From Chloroflexota bacterium (lineage in GTDB: Bacteria > Chloroflexota > Anaerolineae > Promineifilales > Promineifilaceae), in NCBI GenBank assembly GCA_022616275.1, contig JAKEFB010000059.1, forward strand, positions 1 to 64,000: DNA of 64,000 bases, given 5' to 3'. The notes beneath the pieces were generated by a model, which saw nothing but the letters and a program-made list of their open reading frames with translations, ran no database searches and was not told where the DNA came from. Every line of letters begins with the position of its first letter. Positions within the stretch are counted from its first letter, which is position 1. Position numbers and translations under genes: made by a program. Below, in pieces: positions 40,963 through 49,228 of the stretch.

Positions 40963-42441
40963 ATGAACTTCACAAAACTCAGGCAGTGGCTGGCCCCACC
41001 GGTCTTTGCCGACGAAGAACAAACACGGATTGCCGGCCTGCTCAACACCATTTTATTAAGCTCCCTGGCGGCCGTGCTTACTCTTTCCCCGGTGTTTATT
41101 CTTCTTGATGAGCGGTTATTCTACCGATTGGCTAATTTAGCCATGAGCGCAACAACGCTGTTCCTGGCCTTAAGCCTGCTGTTCCTCGTACGTCGTGGCC
41201 ACGTTCAGGCGGCCAGTGTGTTGTTGTCGGTCATGTTCCTATTTATCATCACTCTCAGCGTTTATTTGTTTGGCGGCCTTGCCAGCCCGATCGCCAGCAG
41301 TTATATCGTGATTATCGTTACCGCCGGCCTGCTGCTGGGAGGCCGGGCAGCGATCATTTTTGCTCTGTTAAGTATGCTGCTACTCCTGGGGGTAGGCTGG
41401 GTCTTAGACGGTGGCACCCTGACATCGGGCACCTTTAGCTCCTGGATACTCTATGTTGTCATTGAAGGCCTGATGGCAGCCGTGCTGCGCCTGGTATTAA
41501 ACAGCATTCAAAGCACCCTGGAGCGCGCCCGCCGCAACGAACGGGCCCTGGCCGAAAGCAACCGTGAGTTACAGGCCATCCAGGCTTCCCTCGGGCAGCG
41601 CGTTACCGAGCGCACCCGGGCGCTGCAAGAGGTCAATACGGCGTTGTCGGAGTCGTACTATGCCCTCCAAGAGAACCAGGCCAGGCTGTTGATTTCGGAA
41701 AAAATGGCTTCCCTGGGCCGGCTGACGGCCGGCGTGGCCCACGAGATCAACACGCCGCTGGCGGCCGTCCGCGCCTCGCTGGCCGAACTGGATAAGCTGG
41801 CCCTGGAATACCAGGACTCCATTGGCGACCAGGAAGTCGAGCCTGGCGACCACCAGGAAATTGCCCAGGAAATGCGCGAGACGATCCGGCGGGCCAGTAG
41901 CGCGGCCGAGCGAGCGGCCGGCTTTGTGCGCAGTATGAAAACGCAGACACGCAACCACTCCACCGAAGAAAAGCAGCCTTTCAACGCCGTGCCGGTCGCC
42001 CAAGAAGCGCTCCTGCTTCTGCAGCATGCCCTGCGCCAGACTGGCTGCACCCTGGCCTTTGAACCGGAAAGCCAGGAGATAGAACTGTACGGCTCGCCCG
42101 GCCGGTTTGCCCAGGTAGTGACCAACTTAGCCAGCAACGCCATTGACGCCAGCGCCGCCAATGGGGGGGGACCGGTCATTGTGCGGTTGAGGCGTGAGGC
42201 AGATGGGGTGAGCTTGCAGGTCAGCGATTATGGCGTGGGCATCGCGCCTGAGAATATCAGCAGAATCTTTGAGCCGATGTTCACGACCAAGCCGTTTGGC
42301 GAGGGCACCGGGCTGGGTTTAACCATCGTTCACGACATCGTCGTAGGCGAGTTTGGCGGGACCATCGAGGTCTCCAGCCAGCCGGAGCTGGGGACTGTGT
42401 TTCAACTCCATTTTCCGAAGGCGAGCCATGAGAACGACTGA
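40963..42441 (+). CDS. membrane histidine kinase, close relative of the Cache kinase
   Basis: Start at ATG 40963 (GAGGAAG just upstream) gives 492 residues, 22 bases after the response regulator. About six membrane helices (about 20-190; LIVVI-type stretches such as IASSYIVIIVTAGLLLGG) and a coiled coil precede a HisKA domain with His in GRLTAGVAHEINTPLAAV and an HATPase domain (IFEPMFTTKPFGEGTGLGLT). The catalytic half is nearly identical to that of the 35787 kinase, but the extracellular Cache and HAMP regions are absent. It probably signals to the same regulator. Confidence 0.9.
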   Translation: MNFTKLRQWLAPPVFADEEQTRIAGLLNTILLSSLAAVLTLSPVFILLDERLFYRLANLAMSATTLFLALSLLFLVRRGHVQAASVLLSVMFLFIITLSVYLFGGLASPIASSYIVIIVTAGLLLGGRAAIIFALLSMLLLLGVGWVLDGGTLTSGTFSSWILYVVIEGLMAAVLRLVLNSIQSTLERARRNERALAESNRELQAIQASLGQRVTERTRALQEVNTALSESYYALQENQARLLISEKMASLGRLTAGVAHEINTPLAAVRASLAELDKLALEYQDSIGDQEVEPGDHQEIAQEMRETIRRASSAAERAAGFVRSMKTQTRNHSTEEKQPFNAVPVAQEALLLLQHALRQTGCTLAFEPESQEIELYGSPGRFAQVVTNLASNAIDASAANGGGPVIVRLRREADGVSLQVSDYGVGIAPENISRIFEPMFTTKPFGEGTGLGLTIVHDIVVGEFGGTIEVSSQPELGTVFQLHFPKASHEND

Positions 42442-42654
42442 TAACGCCCGAATCCCGTACCCTATTCGTCAGCCAGCCCTCCTGGCGAACCCGATCAACT
42501 TGCGCTACACTTGACAGTAGCGGAGCAGTGAGCCAATAGGCACACTGCTGAAAGGAGTGGCCTGGGGATGGGTGGCGGTTGCCTCCTGGCCAGTTGGTTT
42601 GTCTATCCCATCTGCCAGTATGAAATCTTCTTGATGGAAAGGAGCTTGAACCAC

Positions 42655-45138
42655 ATGAAACGCTATCGTTTAGCCTGGCTATTAGCCCTGGCGGCCGGCC
42701 TGGCGCTGCTGGCCGGCTGGTTAGGTTTAGCGGCCGAGGCCCGCGCCGCCTTTGTAAGTCCGAAGCCTGGGCAGCCTGCCCTTGCAGGTGATGCCAGGCT
42801 CACCGGCGACCTGACCGAATTGCCGCTGCTTAATCAGGCCGGCGGCGCGGTGAACGCTGTCACCCGCGCCGGCAGCTATAGTTATATAGGCCATGGGCCA
42901 CGAGTTGTAGTGCTGGATACCACGACCAACCCGGCCGAACCGCAGGTTATTGGCTACAGTTCGCCTCTAGATGCGGTAGTTTCTGACCTATTCCAGCAGG
43001 GCAGCATACTTTACGCGCTCGGCGGTGGGAACCTGACTCTCTTAAACGTGAGCAACCCGGCCAGCCCGATGCCTGTTGGTTTTTACGATACTCCTGGCGT
43101 AGGCGTCAACATCGTCGTTTCCGGGACGCTGGCCTACATTGCCGAACGGCAAATATGGACCGGAACGACGTTCGAGTATGGCGGGCTGCGGATCCTGGAC
43201 GTGAGTGACCCAACCAATCCGGTTGAGCTGGGCTACTTTGACAGTGATGGTTCGGCCGACGCTGTGGCCGTCCTGGGCAATTACGCCTACCTGGGCAAAA
43301 CCAGCGGGACAGTGGAAGTGGTGGTGCTGAACGTCAGCAACCCGGCCAACCCTGTTGAGGTCAATGACCTGAACACGAACGGCAGCGTACGCGGCCTGGC
43401 CCTGGCTAACAATTACCTTTACGTGGCTCAAAGCAGCCAGGATTTGACTGTTTACAGCCTGGCTAATCCGGCCGCCCCAGCCTTCGCCGGCAATTACGTG
43501 GTCATTGGTACGCCTGGCGATCTGACCGTAGACAACGACCGTGCCTACGTCACGGCCGGCACGGCCGGGGTGCGCATCCTGAACGTGGCCGATCCGGCGA
43601 ACATCAGTGAAGTAGCTGCCTACGACGTGCCGGGTCCCGAGATGGCGGTAAGGGTATCTACCGGCAGCGGCCAGGTGCAGGTGGCCTATCACAACCTGGG
43701 GTTGCGCCTGATCAATCCCAACGACGCCAGCCTGCTGGGTGTCTATGAATATCTCAGCTACCCGGCGTCCATTGGCGCTGCCGGCGGTTACATTTACCTG
43801 ACTGACGCCGGCGATGGGCTGCGAGTCTTGGACCTGGCCGACCCTCTGAATCCCACCCCGGCCGGTATCTACCCCACGGCTGCCCCGCTAGGTGATTTTG
43901 TCATTGAAGGTAGTTATCTCTACCTGGCCGCCGGTTTTAACGGCCTCTGGGTGTTAGACCTGGGCAACCCGTTGACGCCAACCCTGCTGGGCAGCTACAA
44001 CAGCCCCGACATCGCCACTGACGTCGTTCTCTCCAGCACCGTGGCGTATCTGAATGACAACTCAGGCGGATTACGCCTGGTAAACGTCGCCAATCCGGCT
44101 ATGCCCACCGAGTTGGGGTTTTATGACCCCGGCTCTGTAGATGACGTTGCGGTGACGGGCCACTATGCGGCCGTGGCCGCCGGTTCCAATGGACTGCGCC
44201 TGGTGGACGTCGCCAACCCATCTACCCCGACGGAAGTGGGTTTCTATGCCACCACCAATGACGCCGACGCGGTGGCCGTCTATGGCAATTATGCCTACCT
44301 GGCGGAAGCGGTTGTTGGCATTCACGTCCTGGACATCAGCAACCCCATGAGCCCCACCCTGATGGCAACGCTGCCCCTTACCTGGACCTTCGCCAGCCTG
44401 GACGTTATTAACGACCAATACCTGGCCGCGCTGGGGTCGGAGTTGAGTTCGGTAGGGCCGGGGAATATGATGCTTTACGATCTAAACAACGCGGCCGCGC
44501 CCGACCCGGTCGGCTACGGCCGCGTTGCTGACCGGGCGCAGGATGTTTTATGGCTTGACAACCGTTTCTACCTGGCTACAGGTCCTAGCGGGCTGCATAT
44601 ACTGGGCGGGCTGCGCGGCGTGGTGGCCACGAATGACAGCCCCACCGCACTAGGGAGCGCCACCACCCTGACGGCAACCGTCTATGGTGGCGGTGGCCCC
44701 TACACCATCACCTGGACCTTTGGAGATGGCGGCCAGGGCAGCGGAGCGGTCGCCAACCATACCTACGCCAGCGCCGGGCAGTACACGGCCGTGGCCGTGG
44801 CCAGCAGCGTAACCGAAACGTTTACCGCCACCACCACCGTCTTTGTGCAGACGCCGGTGAGTGGCCTGGCGGCGACAAGCAATAGCCCAACCACCCTGGG
44901 CAGCACGACCTTCTTCACCGCCAGCATAACAGCCGGGGATAGCGTCAATTACCAATGGGAGTTCGGCGATGGAGGGCAGGGCAGCGGCATGAACACCAGC
45001 CATACCTACGCCGCAATTGGCGTTTACACGGCAACAGTGACAGCCACGAACGCCGTCAGCAGCGCCACGGCGACGACTGTTGTCACAGTGGTGGAGCCGG
45101 GTTGGACGGTTTACCTGCCGCTTACCCGGCGGAATTAA
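42655..45138 (+). CDS. secreted LVIVD-repeat beta-propeller protein with two PKD domains
   Basis: The ATG at 42655, ten bases after AAAGGAG, gives 827 residues with a signal peptide (RLAWLLALAAGLALLAGWLG). About 12 LVIVD-type repeats follow, each with a pattern such as LLNVSNPASPMPVGFYDTPG or LRILDVSDPTNPVELGYFD, which together should form one or two beta-propellers. Two PKD domains follow (YTITWTFGDGGQGSGAVANH, NYQWEFGDGGQGSGMNTSH). The C-terminus ends WTVYLPLTRRN, a type of tail common in secreted Chloroflexota proteins. Likely cell-surface or extracellular; ligand unknown. Confidence 0.85.
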   Translation: MKRYRLAWLLALAAGLALLAGWLGLAAEARAAFVSPKPGQPALAGDARLTGDLTELPLLNQAGGAVNAVTRAGSYSYIGHGPRVVVLDTTTNPAEPQVIGYSSPLDAVVSDLFQQGSILYALGGGNLTLLNVSNPASPMPVGFYDTPGVGVNIVVSGTLAYIAERQIWTGTTFEYGGLRILDVSDPTNPVELGYFDSDGSADAVAVLGNYAYLGKTSGTVEVVVLNVSNPANPVEVNDLNTNGSVRGLALANNYLYVAQSSQDLTVYSLANPAAPAFAGNYVVIGTPGDLTVDNDRAYVTAGTAGVRILNVADPANISEVAAYDVPGPEMAVRVSTGSGQVQVAYHNLGLRLINPNDASLLGVYEYLSYPASIGAAGGYIYLTDAGDGLRVLDLADPLNPTPAGIYPTAAPLGDFVIEGSYLYLAAGFNGLWVLDLGNPLTPTLLGSYNSPDIATDVVLSSTVAYLNDNSGGLRLVNVANPAMPTELGFYDPGSVDDVAVTGHYAAVAAGSNGLRLVDVANPSTPTEVGFYATTNDADAVAVYGNYAYLAEAVVGIHVLDISNPMSPTLMATLPLTWTFASLDVINDQYLAALGSELSSVGPGNMMLYDLNNAAAPDPVGYGRVADRAQDVLWLDNRFYLATGPSGLHILGGLRGVVATNDSPTALGSATTLTATVYGGGGPYTITWTFGDGGQGSGAVANHTYASAGQYTAVAVASSVTETFTATTTVFVQTPVSGLAATSNSPTTLGSTTFFTASITAGDSVNYQWEFGDGGQGSGMNTSHTYAAIGVYTATVTATNAVSSATATTVVTVVEPGWTVYLPLTRRN

Positions 45139-45146
45139 GGAGAGCA

Positions 45147-45183
45147 GGGTAAACGGGTGGAGTACAGCTCCACCCGTTTACCC
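45147..45183. terminator. bidirectional hairpin between convergent genes
   Basis: Perfect 16-base arms (GGGTAAACGGGTGGAG / CTCCACCCGTTTACCC) with a 5-base loop lie between the propeller gene and the convergent hydrolase gene. The right arm overlaps the hydrolase stop codon (45178-45180), so it could end both transcripts. Confidence 0.7.
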
Positions 45184-45852
45184 TTTGAGGTGTTCCTGGA
45201 ACCATTCGCGTGCCAGGCGGGCAACTTCTTCCAGCGCGCCAGGCTCCGCGAACAGGTGAGTCGCGCCGGGGATAATCTCCAGCTTCTTTTTCGTACGTAA
45301 CTGGACCAGGGCGGTCCGGTTCATGCCGATGACAGGAATGTCCTCGCCGCCGACGATGAGCAGCGTTGGCGCTTCAACCTGGTGCAGAATCGGCATAGCC
45401 AGGTCCGGCCGGCCGCCACGAGAGACGACGGCTTTGACCACGTCGGGACGGTAGGCGGCGGCCATCAGGGCAGCGGCCGCGCCGGTGCTGGCCCCAAAGT
45501 AGCCAATGCCAAAGTCCGCTGCGCCGGGTTGCCGCAGGAGCCAATCGGTAGCTGCGACCACCCGGCGGGCCAGGAGGTCAATGTCAAAGCGAAGGTGGCG
45601 CGTCTGCAAATCTATGGCCTCTTCTTCGGGCGTCAATAAGTCGAACAACAGGGTAGCAAGCCCACCTTTGCGTAGCGTCCGGGCCACCGCCTGGTTTCGC
45701 GCGCTGCGGCGGCTGCTGCCGCTGCCGTGGGCAAACAGGACAATGCCCTCGGCTCCCTGCGGAATACCGAGGTTGCCTTCCAGGGTAACTGAATCGGCTT
45801 CGACCCGGACTGACTGATCTTCAATACCTTCTCTCAACAGTAGCTTATTCAT
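45178..45852 (-). CDS. dienelactone hydrolase-like alpha/beta hydrolase
   Basis: The 224-residue protein has the fold landmarks GIVLFAHGSGSSRRSARNQA, the nucleophile elbow IGYFGASTGAAAALMAA (Ser in GAST), the Asp region LLIVGGEDIPVIGMNR and the final His in PGATHLFAEPGALEEVARLA. This subgroup is typically encoded next to, or fused with, a phosphoribosyltransferase-like protein, as here with the gene at 45916. The two are separated by 63 bases. The biological reaction of the pair is unknown. Confidence 0.88.
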   Translation of the reverse strand: MNKLLLREGIEDQSVRVEADSVTLEGNLGIPQGAEGIVLFAHGSGSSRRSARNQAVARTLRKGGLATLLFDLLTPEEEAIDLQTRHLRFDIDLLARRVVAATDWLLRQPGAADFGIGYFGASTGAAAALMAAAYRPDVVKAVVSRGGRPDLAMPILHQVEAPTLLIVGGEDIPVIGMNRTALVQLRTKKKLEIIPGATHLFAEPGALEEVARLAREWFQEHLKG

Positions 45853-45915
45853 CTTTTTATCACTGTGTCAGATGTTTGGCGCCAAGTAAACGAGCTTTAG
45901 CCTTGCCAAAGCCTG

Positions 45916-46590
45916 CTACGTAACACTTGATACTTGATACTTGACACCTGACACTGGCACCCGGCGGAGAAGGGACTTGACCTCTTCGTCTGTGGTCTGG
46001 CTGAAGTTTTGATACCAGAGACCAACACCGTAGAAAGGCTGCGGTGTTTCGGCGCAGACAATCTCATCCACCTCGTCTTCAAAGCGCTCGCACGTCTCTG
46101 GCGCGGCCGTGGGCACGGCGACGACGACGGCCGCCGGGTCCTGGGCGCGCACGCCGGCCACGGCGGCGCGCATGCTGGCCCCAGTGGCCAGGCCATCGTC
46201 TACCAGGATAACGGTCCGGCCGCTAAGCGCTACTTTCGGCCGGTCGCCTCGATAAGCGCGCTCGCGCCGTTCCAGCTCTTGCTGTTCTCGCCGGGCCACG
46301 ACATCCACCACCTGATTGGGAATTTCCAGGGCCTGGACAATATCTTCGTTGATGACCCGTACTCCGCCGGAGGCAATGGCGCCCATGGCCAGTTCCTCGT
46401 GGCCGGGCACGCCCAGCTTGCGCACCAGGAAAATATCCAGGGGCGCATTGAGGGCCTGGGCCACCTCAAAAGCGACGGGCACACCGCCGCGTGGTAGGGC
46501 CAGGACGACCACGTCGGAGCGCCCGGCGTAGTGAGGCAACTCCTGGGCCAGCCGCCGGCCGGCGTCCTGGCGATCTCTAAATAAAGCCAT
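45916..46590 (-). CDS. phosphoribosyltransferase family protein
   Basis: The start at 46590 (GAGGTG upstream) gives 224 residues. Type I phosphoribosyltransferase features are present: FRDRQDAGRRLAQELPHY, VVLALPRGGVPVAFEVAQAL and the PRPP loop VILVDDGLATGASMRAAV. The group is uncharacterised but is co-encoded with dienelactone hydrolase-like proteins in many genomes. The last dozen codons (VPVSGVKYQVSSVT) are written in a dispersed ATACTTGAT/GTGTCAAG-type repeat, so the natural C-terminus was probably replaced by repeat sequence. Confidence 0.85.
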   Translation of the reverse strand: MALFRDRQDAGRRLAQELPHYAGRSDVVVLALPRGGVPVAFEVAQALNAPLDIFLVRKLGVPGHEELAMGAIASGGVRVINEDIVQALEIPNQVVDVVARREQQELERRERAYRGDRPKVALSGRTVILVDDGLATGASMRAAVAGVRAQDPAAVVVAVPTAAPETCERFEDEVDEIVCAETPQPFYGVGLWYQNFSQTTDEEVKSLLRRVPVSGVKYQVSSVT

Positions 46591-46903
46591 CTTACACCTC
46601 CGTTCCGCCATTCTTCATTGCTGCCGGCGAACAGGCATGAGCGCCTGGTACTCTTTTTTATAGCACCACAATCCTATTTTTTGGCTTGAGGACTGAGGAG
46701 TGGGAGCCAAATGGCATTGAGGGCCAGCTCAGCCAGGGCGTTATGAGATAGGACTTAGGTTGCTCCTGACTTTTTCTTGAACCTTTTACGGTCTTTAGAC
46801 TGGTCTGATTATAGCACATGAACTCGACGTTGTGGACGATACTCGCCTATGTTAGAATGCCGCCAGTTGATTTCAAGCGTTTCTCATAAAAGGAGAGTAG
46901 ATC
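46591..46903. other. 313-base divergent intergenic region
   Basis: The region separates the phosphoribosyltransferase (minus) from the clostripain-like lipoprotein (plus). GC content is lower than its surroundings. A plausible promoter for the plus gene is listed separately. No reading frame of note and no hairpin longer than about 8 bases was found. Confidence 0.5.
46830..46858 (+). promoter_or_regulatory. candidate sigma-70-type promoter of the C11 peptidase gene
   Basis: TTGTGG (46830-46835) and TAGAAT (46853-46858) are separated by 17 bases. The -10 matches five of six consensus positions; the -35 matches only the TTG. Transcription would start near 46865, some 40 bases before the GTG start. 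Confidence 0.4.
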
Positions 46904-49228
46904 GTGCTTCCTATGACAATCATTGGTCGTATACTGCGTTTTTGGCCTGGCAGGCAACACAGACGCCGGGCATGGCGGCCGTTGCTCGTTTTCCTGGCCG
47001 TCCTGGCCGTGCTGGTGGCCTGCGGCGACGAGCCGGAGGAGGCCGGCCCGACCCCGGCCGGTGGGCCAACCACTGTGCCAGACACTCCCACCGACACACC
47101 CGCGGCGGCCGGCCCGGCCGTGGAGTCGGCCGGGCAGACGTGGCTGGTGATGCTCTACCAGGACGCCGACGACCAGGTGCTGGAAAAGGACATTTACCTG
47201 GACCTGAACGAGGCCGAGCTAATCGGCTCTAACGATCAGGTCCACGTCGTCTCTTTGATTGACCGCTACGGCCAGGGGTTTCAAGGACCGGAGAACTGGA
47301 CCGGGGCCAGGCGCTTTTATTTGACCCAGGACGACGACGTGAACGTCGTCAACTCCCCCGGCGAAGACCTGGGCGAGATCAACATGGCCGACGCCCAGAC
47401 GCTCATTGATTTCGTTACCTGGGCCATAGCCAATTACCCGGCTGATAAGCACGCCCTCATTCTCTCCGACCACGGCCTGGGCTGGCCCGGCGGCTGGAGC
47501 GACGCCGACTCCGGCGGCCAGGGCGGCGACGACGTCGCCTTTGCCCAGGAGAGCGGCGACGGCCTGTACCTGATGGAACTGGACGCGGCCCTGGCAGAGA
47601 TCCGCAGCCAGACCGGCCTGGAGAAGTTTGAATTGATCGGCTTCGACGCCTGCCTGATGGGCCACATCGAAGTCTTCAGCGCCATGGCCCCCCACGCCCG
47701 CTACGCCGTGGCCTCGCAGGAAGTGGAGCCGGCCGTGGGCTGGGCTTACGCCGCTATTTTGCAGGCGCTGACCGACAACCCCGAGATGGACGGCGCGGAG
47801 CTGGCCCAGGTTATCGTGGACAGCTACATTGACGAAGACGTCTGGATTGCCAACGAGGAGTTCCGGGGAGGCTTTGAGATAGACAAGGGCGGCTTTGAGA
47901 TTGATAAGGGCGGACTGGAGATCGCCCGCTACGGCTTTGGCACCGGCCAGACGGCTGAGGAAATCGCTCAGGCGTTAAAACAGGATACCACCCTGGCGGC
48001 CGTAGATTTGAGCCTCATGCCCGATTTGCTGCAAGGGCTGGACAACCTGGCTTATGCCCTCAACACCCTGGACCAGGGGGCTGTGGCCGAAATTCGCACT
48101 TATACCCAGCCTTACACCAACGTCTTTGGCGACAACCTTGGCCTGCCTTCGGCCTACGTTGACCTGGGCAGCTTTGCCGCCCTGGCGGCCGAATGGAGCG
48201 AGGACGACCAGGTGGCGGCCGAGGCCGAGGCGCTGCTGGCGCTCATGGACCAGGCCATCATTGCTGAAGAGCACGGCCCCAGCAAGGCCGGCGCCACCGG
48301 GTTGTCCATTTACTTCCCCACGTCCGGCCTGTACTTCGACAGCCCGACCGGCGAATACAACTCTTACGCCACCATCGCCGGCCGCTTTGCCGAAGAGACG
48401 AGGTGGGACGAGTTCCTGGTGGCCCACTACACCGACCAGTTCCTGGAACCGGACCAGGAGGTTGACCTGAACGCCGAGGTCTACCTGCCCTGGGCGACGG
48501 AAATAGAGATTACCCCCTTTGAGCTGTCGGCCGAGTCAATTACCCTGGACGAATCCATCACCATCGAGACGACCGTCACCGGCGACAACCTTGGCTACAT
48601 TTACTTCTTTGTCGGTTGGGTGGAGGAGGAAAATGCAGACGAGGAGTTGCTCTGGATTGCCGATATGGACTACGTCGTCGGCGAGGACGTCCAGCAGTTC
48701 GGCGGCCTGACTTATCCTGACTGGAGTGGCAGCGGCAGCGGAGAAGTGCAGATTGAGTGGGAGTGGTTGCCGGTGGTCTACGGCATTGACGACGGAACGA
48801 ACGTTGCCTACGCCCTGTTTTACCCCGAGGTCTTCGGCGCCTCGCCGGAGGAAAATATTTACAGCGTAGACGGCGTCTATACCTTCACCGACAGCGGCGA
48901 ACAGCGCTACGCCCGGCTGTACTTCCGCTTTGGCGAGCTGATCAAGGTCGTCGGCTTTACTGGCGAAGAGGGCAGCGGCGCACCGCGTGAAATTACCCCC
49001 CAGATTGGCGACGAATTTACCGTCCTGGACCAGTATATTGTCACCGACATCAGCACCGAGGAAGAGGATTTCTTCAGCGTCGAAGGGGATACGCTGGTCT
49101 TTGGCGCGGAGAACTTCACCTGGGTAGAGCTGCCGGCCCCGGGTGGCTACTATTGGATTGGCTTTATCGCCGAGGATCTGGACGGTAATTACTACGAATG
49201 GTACGAGTTAATTGAGGTGGTAGAGTAG
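46904..49228 (+). CDS. clostripain-family (C11) cysteine peptidase lipoprotein
   Basis: GTG start behind AAAGGAGAG; 774 residues. The signal ends in a lipobox-like LVACG. The catalytic domain shows WLVMLYQDADDQVLEKDIYL, the catalytic His in LILSDHGLGWPGGW and the catalytic Cys in GFDACLMGHIEVFSAM. A short internal repeat (GGFEIDKGGFEIDKGGLEI, about 47866-47925) lies between the two halves. The C-terminal third is beta-rich and acidic (VFGASPEENIYSVDGVY) without a recognised family. C11 peptidases cleave after Arg or Lys. The last 37 bases overlap the convergent cyclase gene. Confidence 0.88.
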   Translation: MLPMTIIGRILRFWPGRQHRRRAWRPLLVFLAVLAVLVACGDEPEEAGPTPAGGPTTVPDTPTDTPAAAGPAVESAGQTWLVMLYQDADDQVLEKDIYLDLNEAELIGSNDQVHVVSLIDRYGQGFQGPENWTGARRFYLTQDDDVNVVNSPGEDLGEINMADAQTLIDFVTWAIANYPADKHALILSDHGLGWPGGWSDADSGGQGGDDVAFAQESGDGLYLMELDAALAEIRSQTGLEKFELIGFDACLMGHIEVFSAMAPHARYAVASQEVEPAVGWAYAAILQALTDNPEMDGAELAQVIVDSYIDEDVWIANEEFRGGFEIDKGGFEIDKGGLEIARYGFGTGQTAEEIAQALKQDTTLAAVDLSLMPDLLQGLDNLAYALNTLDQGAVAEIRTYTQPYTNVFGDNLGLPSAYVDLGSFAALAAEWSEDDQVAAEAEALLALMDQAIIAEEHGPSKAGATGLSIYFPTSGLYFDSPTGEYNSYATIAGRFAEETRWDEFLVAHYTDQFLEPDQEVDLNAEVYLPWATEIEITPFELSAESITLDESITIETTVTGDNLGYIYFFVGWVEEENADEELLWIADMDYVVGEDVQQFGGLTYPDWSGSGSGEVQIEWEWLPVVYGIDDGTNVAYALFYPEVFGASPEENIYSVDGVYTFTDSGEQRYARLYFRFGELIKVVGFTGEEGSGAPREITPQIGDEFTVLDQYIVTDISTEEEDFFSVEGDTLVFGAENFTWVELPAPGGYYWIGFIAEDLDGNYYEWYELIEVVE

